Source: CAZSAT01 sp964604675
GTDB lineage: Bacteria; Myxococcota_A; UBA796; CAJQPC01
Length of the DNA: 49,302 nt
Direction: 5' to 3'
NCBI GenBank assembly: GCA_964604675.1
Contig: CAZSAT010000046.1
Location: 1-49,302, forward strand
A model generated the notes under the pieces. The model searched no databases. It saw nothing but the letters and a program-made list of their open reading frames with translations, and was not told the DNA's origin. This document shows positions 27,370 through 37,243 of this stretch, in pieces. Each line of letters opens with the position of its first letter. Within the stretch, counting starts at the first letter, position 1. The position numbers and the translations under genes were made by a program.

Positions 27370-28240
27370 GTGGCGTCGTTGCCCGGTCCGCGGGCACGAC
27401 ACCCTGCTCACCAACGAACCCCTCGAGCCTCGACCCGCCGTCCTCCCGAGCGGGCCGTGCCCGCTCTGCCAGGCGTCCATCGGCCCTGTGATCGCTCAAC
27501 GGAAGGAGCTGCGCGTCGTGCCGAACGGCCGGCCCTGGCAGCGCGTGGAGGACCTCGAGCGGGTGCTGGAACCGGGGCCGTTGCGGCGTTGGGAGGCACC
27601 GGGTGCTCACGAGGTCATCGTGGAGGGTCACGATCACCGGGTGGCCTGGCAAGACGACGAGCTGCTCGTGGACAGCGCTCTGTTGGCCCGGGAGCGCATG
27701 CTCGACCTGAGACGGGACCAGCGCCTCACCGACGTGGTGTGGTTTCGCCAGCACGGCCGGGCCGCAGGAGCGAAGCTGGCACATCCCCACAGCGTGATCT
27801 GGGCGACCGGGGCGGCGCCGCGCTGGACGGAGCGTGGGTGTGCGAGCTGTGAGCTCCTCGCTGACGAGCGAGCCCGCGGCGCACGCGCGGTCGCCATCCA
27901 GGCGGACGCCATGGCGATCGCATCGTTCGCGCCGGTGGTCGACGGCGAGGTGTGGGTCTTGCCGCGAGGCCACGTCGGATCGCTCGAGGTCACCAGCGAG
28001 GCGGTCGTAGCCGCCGTCGCTGGCTGCCTGGCACGGGTGCTTCGCGCCCTCGATCGCGTGCTCGGCACACCCGCGTTCACGATCGGTCTGCGCGCGGCAC
28101 ATGGCGTGCCCGCGGCTCACTGGCGCTTCGAGGTCCGTCCGGTGCTCCGCGTCCCCGACGGGCTCGACGCCCTCGGTCGGCACCGGGTGCACCTGGCCCC
28201 GGAAGCCTTGGCGAGAGCTCTGGTTGCGAGCGATGGGTAG
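27362..28240 (+). CDS. GalT-like hexose-1-phosphate uridylyltransferase (HIT superfamily)
   Basis: A 292-residue protein related to galactose-1-phosphate uridylyltransferase. It has a Zn-type CPLC pair near residue 30 and another CASC pair around 160. The active-site motif is AHPHSVIWAT, where His-Pro-His is conserved but the following residue is Ser-Val rather than the Gly-Gln of classical GalT. It could therefore use another donor, or act as a nucleotidyltransferase or phosphorylase. The start GTG at 27362 lies inside the last codons of the branching enzyme gene. Linkage to three GH57 genes suggests it connects hexose phosphates to glycogen; this is inference. Confidence 0.75.
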   Translation: MREWRRCPVRGHDTLLTNEPLEPRPAVLPSGPCPLCQASIGPVIAQRKELRVVPNGRPWQRVEDLERVLEPGPLRRWEAPGAHEVIVEGHDHRVAWQDDELLVDSALLARERMLDLRRDQRLTDVVWFRQHGRAAGAKLAHPHSVIWATGAAPRWTERGCASCELLADERARGARAVAIQADAMAIASFAPVVDGEVWVLPRGHVGSLEVTSEAVVAAVAGCLARVLRALDRVLGTPAFTIGLRAAHGVPAAHWRFEVRPVLRVPDGLDALGRHRVHLAPEALARALVASDG

Positions 28241-28260
28241 GTCGTCACTCCAATCTGAGT

Positions 28261-28266
28261 TACGCT
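28261..28266 (+). promoter_or_regulatory. -10-like TACGCT before the DUF2934 gene
   Basis: TACGCT matches TANNNT. It is 23 bases before the ATG at 28290, leaving room for a short leader that contains the strong Shine-Dalgarno GGAGGG. Confidence 0.4.
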
Positions 28267-28289
28267 CTTCTCCCACCCTGGAGGGACCC

Positions 28290-28655
28290 ATGGCCGAGAA
28301 GAAGACCGGCACCGAGAAGAAGACGAGCACCACCCGCAGGTCGACGCGCAAGGCCGCGCCGAAGAAGGCTGCAGCGAAGACCGCGGCGGCGAAGCAGCCC
28401 GCGCCCCGGTCGGTCGCTGCGAGGAAGGCCACGGCCAAGAAAGTGGTCGTGAAGAGCGTGGCGGCGGACGCGCCGCCGAAGAAGGCCGCCCGTCGCAAGA
28501 CCGCGCAGGAGCCGGTCGCTCCCGTGGTCGTCACCGCGCCCAGCCACGAGGCGATCGCCCTGCGTGCCTACACGCTCTTCCAGCAGGGGAGCCTCGACCC
28601 CGTGGCCAACTGGTTCCAGGCGGAGAACGAGCTGCGCGCGTCGACGCGCGCCTGA
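28290..28655 (+). CDS. Histone H1-like tailed DUF2934 protein
   Basis: A 121-residue protein in two parts. Residues 1-80 are Lys/Ala/Arg/Thr-rich with repeated AAKK/KKAA units (RKAAPKKAAAKTAAAK), like histone H1 C-terminal tails, and probably bind DNA or RNA. Residues ~85-121 match DUF2934 (HEAIALRAYTLFQQG, then DPVANWFQAENEL), a short helical domain of unknown function. The ATG has GGAGGG four bases upstream. A nucleoid-associated role is inferred. The basic tail resembles the cytoplasmic tail of the penicillin-binding protein at 7500-9950. Confidence 0.85.
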   Translation: MAEKKTGTEKKTSTTRRSTRKAAPKKAAAKTAAAKQPAPRSVAARKATAKKVVVKSVAADAPPKKAARRKTAQEPVAPVVVTAPSHEAIALRAYTLFQQGSLDPVANWFQAENELRASTRA

Positions 28656-28679
28656 TCCGCAGCCACGCGCGGGGACGGC

Positions 28680-28685
28680 TACGCT
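28680..28685 (+). promoter_or_regulatory. -10 box TACGCT for a leaderless lipoprotein gene
   Basis: TACGCT (TANNNT) ends exactly six bases before the GTG at 28692, and no Shine-Dalgarno is present. A transcript starting about seven bases downstream of the box would begin at the start codon. Confidence 0.45.
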
Positions 28686-28691
28686 GCCCCC

Positions 28692-30185
28692 GTGTGGTGG
28701 CTCCTCCTGGCGTGTGGCACGAGCGAACCGACCGCGGCGGTCCCGACCGACGAAGGCACGGTGGACGAGGGCGATGCGTCGGCTCCGTTGCTCAGCGGGC
28801 CCGTGGACCCCTGCGCCGCGCCCGCAGGCCCCTGGCGGCTGGAGATCGTGGTCGACGGCCAGGCGGTGCGGTGTGAGCCGTGCGGGCTCCGGCAGACGGT
28901 GGCGTGGTGGGGCGACGGCGTGGTCGGCTCGGGCGTCGGTCCGGTGCTGTGGCCCCAAGCCCGGCGCGACGGTGCGGCCACCTGCGCGGTGGGTCCGGCT
29001 CGTCGCTCGACCACGCTCACGGGGTCGGAGGCTCTCGAGCGCGTGAGCTTGGAGGCGTGGGACGACGAAGACCTGTTGGGCCTCGCCGTCGGGACCGGTG
29101 CCGACTTCGACGGCGACGGCGCGATGGACCTGGTCCTCGGTGCTCCGTATGCCGACGCGCTCTACTGGGCGGAGGGTGCAGCTGTCGTGGTTCCCGGCGC
29201 GGCGCTGGGAACGGGCGAGGTCCTGGCCCTGGAGTCGGCTGGACGCCTCACGGGCTCCGCGTCGGCCGACTTCCTCGGCTGGCAGGTCGGCAGCCTGGTG
29301 GTGGACGGGGAGCCGCTGGTGCTCGTCGGAGCGCCTGGCGACGAGCGTGTGGGGGAGAACGCCGGCGCGGTGGCCCTGCTCCCGGCCCCGGGAGCGGGGG
29401 AGCGCCCCGAGCTTACCGACCTGGAGCACACCTGGCTCAGCCCCGTGGCCGACGCGTGGTTCGGCGTCGCTCTGGCGGTCGCAGACGTGGACGGCGACGG
29501 GGTCGACGAGGTGATCGCCGGCGGCTACGGCGCTGACGACGACCGGGGCGCTGCGTGGGTGCTGGCACCGGGCGCGGACCCGGAGCCGCTCCTCCAGGGC
29601 GGAACCTCGGGCGAGCTCGCTGGGCTCGCGGTGGCGCGGGTCGGGGATCTGGACGGCGATGGCATGGACGAGATCGCGGTGGGCGCGCCGGCGGTCGGCT
29701 CGCCGCTCACGCCGTGGGTCGCCGTGTGGAACCAGGGGGCCATCGAGCGCTTCGAAGGGGAGCTCGACAGCCACCTCGGCTACGCGGTGGTCGGCCTGGG
29801 CGACCGGGACGGCGACGGCCTCGACGACTGGGCGGTCAGCGCCCCGGGAGCCGACGACGTGGTGGTTCACACCGGAGGTGGTGAGGAGGTGGTGGCCGCG
29901 ACCGCTCACGCGCTGGCCGGGCCCGGCGACCTCGACGGTGACGGCTTGGCCGAGCTGGTGCTGGGCGAGGGACGAGCACTCGACCGCGTGACCATCGTGC
30001 TCGCCGACCGGAGCACGGTCATTCACCAGGGCGACGAGCTGAGCTTCTTCGGATGGTCGGTCGCCGGCGCCGGCGACCTGGACGGGGACGGGCTCTCGGA
30101 GATCCTGGTCGGACGTCCGGGATGGGATGAGCCGGACACGGAAGCTGGCGGCGCCGTGCTGCTCACCCGGCCGCTGTCACCGTGA
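28692..30185 (+). CDS. FG-GAP seven-bladed propeller lipoprotein
   Basis: A 497-residue exported protein. The N-terminus MWWLLLACGTSEP has the lipobox Cys at residue 8 and no basic residues. An in-frame TGA at 28653 and the lack of other start codons fix the GTG start. After an acidic linker and a Cys-containing region (CEPCG) come FG-GAP blades with Ca-binding loops of the type DxDGDGxxD: DFDGDGAMD, DVDGDGVDE, DLDGDGMDE, DRDGDGLDD, DLDGDGLAE and DLDGDGLSE. One more blade lacks the loop, giving about seven in all, like an integrin alpha head. A surface adhesin or binding protein is inferred. Its 3' end overlaps the convergent sigma factor gene by nine bases. Confidence 0.88.
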   Translation: MWWLLLACGTSEPTAAVPTDEGTVDEGDASAPLLSGPVDPCAAPAGPWRLEIVVDGQAVRCEPCGLRQTVAWWGDGVVGSGVGPVLWPQARRDGAATCAVGPARRSTTLTGSEALERVSLEAWDDEDLLGLAVGTGADFDGDGAMDLVLGAPYADALYWAEGAAVVVPGAALGTGEVLALESAGRLTGSASADFLGWQVGSLVVDGEPLVLVGAPGDERVGENAGAVALLPAPGAGERPELTDLEHTWLSPVADAWFGVALAVADVDGDGVDEVIAGGYGADDDRGAAWVLAPGADPEPLLQGGTSGELAGLAVARVGDLDGDGMDEIAVGAPAVGSPLTPWVAVWNQGAIERFEGELDSHLGYAVVGLGDRDGDGLDDWAVSAPGADDVVVHTGGGEEVVAATAHALAGPGDLDGDGLAELVLGEGRALDRVTIVLADRSTVIHQGDELSFFGWSVAGAGDLDGDGLSEILVGRPGWDEPDTEAGGAVLLTRPLSP

Positions 30186-30998
30186 GATGGTGTCGAAGTC
30201 TCGGAGCTGGGTGAGGGCCTCCTTCTCGATCTGCCGGACCCGCTCCTTCGACAGTCCCATGATGGTGGCCAGCTGCGACAGGCTCAGGGGGTCGCCGTCG
30301 GCCAGCCCGAAGCGCCGCGACAGCACCATGCGCTGCCGCTGGGTCAGGCACGCGTGGAGGGCGGCGCGCAGGCGCGTCGTCTCGGCCGAGCGGTGGGCGT
30401 GGTGTTCAGGGTCCTCGCCCTGGCACACGAGCACCGCCTGCAGGGTCCGACTCTGCGGGTCACGGCCGTCGATCCGATCCTCCAGGGAGACCGTGTAGCC
30501 GTACCGACGCACCTCCCGGGCGCGCCGCAGGCTGACACCCGCGAGGGACGCCACCTCCGACGGCCTCGCACGCGCGCCATCGCGCTCCAGCCAGTCCTGA
30601 GCCTTTCGCAGGTTCCGGATCTGTTCCATCGCGCACGCCGGCAGGCGAACAGGACGGCCGGTCCGGTCGATCGCTCGGGAGAGCTGGGCCCGCACCCACC
30701 AGTGCGCGTAGGTGCCAAATCGAATCCGACGGCTCGGATCGAAGCGCTTGGCCGCCTCGTAGAGCCCGATCAGGGCCTCCTGGAACAGGTCGGTGTCGTC
30801 GAGGAACGGGCCGGCGTGCTTGCGGGCCTCCGCGTCGGCGATGCGGGTCTCGCTGAGCGCGAGCCGCCACAGCAGGCGCTCTCGGGCCTCGCCGTGGGCG
30901 CGGCCGGCGGCTTCGGCGAGCTCCACCTCTCGGTCGGCGCTCAGCCGGCGTCCACGGATGGGGCGCGGCGTCCGCGCTCGCACGAGAGGTTGGACCAT
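30177..30998 (-). CDS. RNA polymerase sigma-70 family factor
   Basis: A 273-residue group 2/3-type sigma factor without region 1.1. Region 2 is clear (DLFQEALIGLYEAAKRFDPS, then FGTYAHWWVRAQLSRAI), followed by a region 3 segment ending in YTVSLEDRI. Region 4 is also clear (LTQRQRMVLSRRFGL and LSQLATIMGLSKERVRQIE). It resembles RpoH/RpoS-like factors; the exact class cannot be told by eye. The ATG at 30998 has GGAGG five bases upstream; the longer open frame upstream (to 31145) encodes a Ser/Arg-rich stretch without homology and is not used. It lies downstream of the Omp85-like gene on the same strand and overlaps the FG-GAP gene at its 3' end. Confidence 0.93.
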   Translation of the reverse strand: MVQPLVRARTPRPIRGRRLSADREVELAEAAGRAHGEARERLLWRLALSETRIADAEARKHAGPFLDDTDLFQEALIGLYEAAKRFDPSRRIRFGTYAHWWVRAQLSRAIDRTGRPVRLPACAMEQIRNLRKAQDWLERDGARARPSEVASLAGVSLRRAREVRRYGYTVSLEDRIDGRDPQSRTLQAVLVCQGEDPEHHAHRSAETTRLRAALHACLTQRQRMVLSRRFGLADGDPLSLSQLATIMGLSKERVRQIEKEALTQLRDFDTISR

Positions 30999-31009
30999 GG
31001 GCGCCTCCT

Positions 31010-31022
31010 GGCCGGTTCGGCC
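31010..31022 (-). other. Hairpin next to the sigma factor ribosome binding site
   Basis: GGCCG-GTT-CGGCC is a perfect five-pair inverted repeat. On the minus-strand transcript it ends two bases before the GGAGG (31004-31008) of the sigma factor gene. It could influence translation, but it does not cover the Shine-Dalgarno. Confidence 0.3.
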
Positions 31023-31065
31023 GATGGAGGAGTGCGGTGCAGCCCGGCGTTGTTGACCTCCAGGC

Positions 31066-32205
31066 TCAGAAGAGGTGGTCGAACTCGAGGTAGATGCCGA
31101 GCGACGGGAGCGGTCCGTCCGGTCCCTTGTCGCGTCCGACGCCAACGTCCACCCGGCCCACGAACTGTTCGTCGACCACGAGCTTCACCGCCCCACCCGC
31201 CGCGACGAAGGCCCCAGGTCCGGACCCGCCGACGGCACCCACGTCGCCCCATGGCGCCAGCTGCAGGGCGACCGAGGTGTCGCGAACGGAGACCTCGGCC
31301 ACCCGGAAGCGGGCCTCGGTGTTCAAGAGCGCCTTGCCTGGCCCGCGGTACCGCCCGCTGGGGATGCCGCGCACCGTGTCGCCGCCCCCGAAGCCGGCGA
31401 TCGGGGTGAGTCCGCCCCAGTGGACCTGCTCGTAGAAGGGCACGTCGCCGAAGAGCCACTCGCCCAGGACCCGCGCGCCGAGGGTGAGCCGCGGCGCCAT
31501 GGAGGCGAAGCCCCGCAGCTCGACGAGCGGGCCGCCGACGCCGCTCGTCGCGTCCACGCGTGCGGCGACCTGGACGAGGTGGCCCTCGGACGGATCGGCC
31601 TCCACGTCCCGTGTGTCGTGCACGAGCCCCGTCGAGAGCCACACGGCCACTCCTCCGGCCACGCCGGGTGCAGGAGCCTCGGACAACAGGGTGTCGGGGT
31701 AGGCCGTGACCTCGGTCCAGGTCGGGTTGACTGCTCCGAACACGGAGTAGTCGTCGCGGAGCGCCCAGCGGCCGGTCAGGCGTGCCGTGGGCTGGAACAG
31801 GTTGTAGGTGTAGTAGTCGTCGGGCGCGCTCGGGTCCCGCACGGTCCCTCCGCCCAGGCCGTAGTAGCCGTCGTGCAGCCACTGGCGCCAGGACCCGAAG
31901 GCCGTGAGCCGCAGCCGGTCCTGCGCCAGGCCGGTGCGGTCCCAGCGCACCTGGTGGTCGCGGTACCCGGACTGCGTGGCGTAGGACATGGCCATCCAAC
32001 CCACCCGGTAGGGTGTGTCGTCGGGCTCGCCACGGGTCAACTCGAAGCGGCCCCCACCGCCGAAGCCGTCGTCGGAGCCGTAGCCAGCGATCGGCACGAG
32101 GTACCAAGCGGTGTCCTCCGCCGCGAACGCCAGGCCGAGCAGGCCCCCGATCACCGGCAGCTGGCAGGGGTTCCGACGGCTCCGCCGGGATGGGAGAGGA
32201 GGCAC
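31066..32205 (-). CDS. Omp85/surface-antigen-like outer membrane beta-barrel
   Basis: A 379-residue outer membrane protein. The start GTG at 32205 gives an Arg-rich n-region and a hydrophobic core ending GLAFAAEDTA, a plausible signal peptide. Alternating aromatic and hydrophobic strands fill the rest. Conserved barrel motifs are LVHDTRDVEADPSEGHLVQV and GGGDTVRGIPSGRYRG (the VRG motif of the Omp85/TamA/D15 lid loop). The last residue is Phe (LEFDHLF), typical for recognition by the Bam complex. POTRA domains are absent, so it is a barrel-only member, perhaps involved in lipid or protein export. The minus strand has TATATC eight bases before the GTG; the gene diverges from the M20 gene with 23 bases between starts. 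Confidence 0.85.
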   Translation of the reverse strand: MPPLPSRRSRRNPCQLPVIGGLLGLAFAAEDTAWYLVPIAGYGSDDGFGGGGRFELTRGEPDDTPYRVGWMAMSYATQSGYRDHQVRWDRTGLAQDRLRLTAFGSWRQWLHDGYYGLGGGTVRDPSAPDDYYTYNLFQPTARLTGRWALRDDYSVFGAVNPTWTEVTAYPDTLLSEAPAPGVAGGVAVWLSTGLVHDTRDVEADPSEGHLVQVAARVDATSGVGGPLVELRGFASMAPRLTLGARVLGEWLFGDVPFYEQVHWGGLTPIAGFGGGDTVRGIPSGRYRGPGKALLNTEARFRVAEVSVRDTSVALQLAPWGDVGAVGGSGPGAFVAAGGAVKLVVDEQFVGRVDVGVGRDKGPDGPLPSLGIYLEFDHLF

Positions 32206-32213
32206 ATCAGGCG

Positions 32214-32221
32214 GATATAGC
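32214..32221. promoter_or_regulatory. Bidirectional -10 core (GATATAGC)
   Basis: On the plus strand TATAGC ends seven bases before the ATG at 32229. On the minus strand TATATC ends eight bases before the GTG at 32205. The whole gap between the two start codons is only 23 bases and neither gene has a Shine-Dalgarno. Confidence 0.5.
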
Positions 32222-33233
32222 CGGCTGCATGACCTGGTTGTGGCTCACCCTCGCCTGTCGGCACGCACCGCCCACGCGTGTGGCCCTCACCGAGCCGTGG
32301 GAAGCCTGGTTCGACTGGCACGCCTTGGAGACGGAGGGCACCGGCTGGCTGTCGGCCTACCTCGCCACCGACACGCTCAATCCGCCAGGCAACGAGACGG
32401 CGGGCGCGGAGTTCCTGGCGGCGTTGCTCGAAGCGGAGGGGATCGAGACCGAGATCCTCGCCTTCGCGCCGGGCCGGGGCTCCCTGCTCGCGTGGCTGGA
32501 GGGCACGGGAGAGGCCGACCCCCTCTGCCTCGTCAGCCACCTCGACGTGGCCTCGGCCGAGACCGCGCGTTGGCCCCAGGCCCGCGGACCGCTCAGTGGC
32601 TACGTCGACGACGAGGGCGCGATCTGGGGCCGCGGTGCGCTCGACATGAAGGGCATGGGCCTCGTGGAGGTCCAGGCGATGATCGCGCTGAAGCGGGCCG
32701 GCATCACCCTGGACCGCGACCTGGTGCTGCTGGCGGTAGCGGACGAGGAGATCGGGAACGCGGGCATCCGGCACGTGCTCGACGAGCGCTGGGACCGGAT
32801 CGGCTGCAGCCACAGCCTGAACGAGGGGGGCATCGGGGTCGAGGACGCGGTCTTCGAGGGGCAGGACGTGTGGCCGATCTCGGTGGGCGAGAAGGGCATC
32901 CTCTGGGCCCGCATGATCGCGGAGGGGGAGACAGGCCACGGCTCGACGCCAGGCCCAGACGAAGCCCCGTTGCGGCTCTTGCAGGCGGCCAGCGCTCTGG
33001 AGGCCCTGGAGCCCGAACCCTACCTGCACGCCTCGTTCGAGGCCTTCTTCGCGCGGGTCGGGCGTCACCGGGGAGGCTTCGCGGGATGGGTGCTGCAACA
33101 CCCGTGGCTGGTCGACCGGCTGGTCGTGCCCCGGCTCCTGGCCGACCCGCTCACCCGCGCGGGGATCACGACCACGGTCCACGTCACCGGGCTGTCGGGT
33201 GCCCTCGAGCCGAACGTCGTGCCGTCCGAGGCC

Positions 33234-33243
33234 NNNNNNNNNN
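33234..33243. other. Assembly gap (10 N)
   Basis: Ten undetermined bases inside the M20 gene. The reading frame changes across them only because the true gap length is unknown. Confidence 0.98.
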
Positions 33244-33651
33244 CTCGACTGCCGCCTCCAGCCGAACACCACGCCGGGGGCCCTGCTCCACGAGCTGAAC
33301 GAGGCGGTGGACAGCGACCACGTGCGCTTCGACGTGATGGCGGCCGGGCACGCCAGCGTGAGCCCGTGGGTCGACGACCCGGTCTTCGACGCTCTCGTGC
33401 GGCACGCTGAACGGGCGAGCCCTCGGTCGGTCGCCGGGCCCGTGCTGTCGGTGGGCTTCACCGACTCGGTCTACCTGCGCCAGCGCGGGGTCCGAGCCTA
33501 CGGCCTGGCGCCGTTTTTGGTGACGACGGAGGAGGCGGGAACCATGCACGGCGACGGGGAGCACCTGCCGGCGGGTGAGCTGGTCCGGGGACTCCGGCTG
33601 TTGCTCGGTGTGCTGGTCGAGGTGGGCTCCGGGAACCCTCCGCAGAGCGAC

Positions 33652-36567
<2,916 letters not shown>

Positions 36568-36597
36568 GAACGACCTCCAGCACGGCCTCGAGGGGTC

Positions 36598-36603
36598 AGC
36601 TTA
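36598..36603 (-). promoter_or_regulatory. -10-like TAAGCT for the MopE lipoprotein
   Basis: Minus-strand TAAGCT (TANNNT) lies 30 bases before the GTG at 36567. This allows a leader of about 24 bases that includes GGAGG, a normal leadered arrangement. Confidence 0.4.
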
Positions 36604-36631
36604 GCGAAGCCGGGCGCGCCTGGCAGTCGAT

Positions 36632-36658
36632 ACCGTGCGCTTACACGGTGCTGTAAGC
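36632..36658. promoter_or_regulatory. Two overlapping, mutually exclusive inverted repeats
   Basis: ACCGTG (36632-36637) pairs with CACGGT (36644-36649). GCTTACA (36639-36645) pairs with TGTAAGC (36652-36658). The two stems share bases, so only one can form at a time. They lie between divergent genes, 52 bases before the ATG at 36710. They could be overlapping operators or a switching leader. Confidence 0.45.
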
Positions 36659-36709
36659 CCCGCGGCCACCGTGTCGTCAGAACCCTGGCCATCCACACGG
36701 AGCTTGACC

Positions 36710-37243
36710 ATGACGCGTGTCCTCGTCCCCGCCGCCCTCGCGGCCGCCCTCGGGGTGCTGAACCTCGCGGCCGATCTGCCGACCGCCAACGCCGAGAGCG
36801 CTGCCGAGGACGTGTCCGCTGCGGCGTACCTGACCGGGCCGGTCCAGCAGGAGGTCAGCTTCGATGGCGTGGTGGCCACCATCGTCGAGGTCGGTGAGGA
36901 CACCGTCACGGTCTCCCTGCGGAACCCGGGAGCCGAGGCCGTGCAGCTGGATGCACGGGTCGAGGTGTGGACCCAGTCCGGCAACATGATGAGCCGCATG
37001 GGACCGATGGCCTTCCGCCAGCAGAACCTCGATCTGGTGCGCGCCGTGCCGGCGCACGAGACGGTGGAGGTGGTGCTGCCGGTGAGGGTGGAAGAGCCCA
37101 CCCTCACCGACGAGGAGCTGATGTTCGGCGCCTTCGCCACCACCGAGCTGGCGCTGCGGCCGCGGGACGGTGGAATCGACGACGCCACCGCACGGCTGCG
37201 GCTGGCGAGCGCGGAGGCCGTGGTGGCGGATCTGGAGGGCTGA
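36710..37243 (+). CDS. Secreted protein of unknown function
   Basis: A 177-residue protein with a clear signal peptide (MTRVLVPAALAAALGVLNLA, cleavage probably after ANA near 26). The mature part begins acidic, followed by an Ig-like or jelly-roll-looking beta domain (VSFDGVVATIVEVGEDTVTV, VQLDARVEVWTQ, ETVEVVLPVRV). No Cys and no catalytic motif. GGAG precedes the ATG. The stop codon overlaps the start of the deiminase-like gene (TGATG), so the two are translationally coupled and may act together outside the inner membrane. Family not recognised. Confidence 0.75.
   Translation: MTRVLVPAALAAALGVLNLAADLPTANAESAAEDVSAAAYLTGPVQQEVSFDGVVATIVEVGEDTVTVSLRNPGAEAVQLDARVEVWTQSGNMMSRMGPMAFRQQNLDLVRAVPAHETVEVVLPVRVEEPTLTDEELMFGAFATTELALRPRDGGIDDATARLRLASAEAVVADLEG

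Noticed and set aside
23407..27480. A 1357-codon open frame on the minus strand opposite the GH57 genes
   Set aside because: Its translation shows no domains and mirrors the codons of three clear GH57 genes. Long antisense frames are common when GC at third positions is very high.
30999..31145. Longer sigma factor start at 31145
   Set aside because: The added 49 residues are Ser/Thr/Arg-rich with no sigma homology and overlap the upstream barrel gene, while the ATG at 30998 has GGAGG at the right distance.
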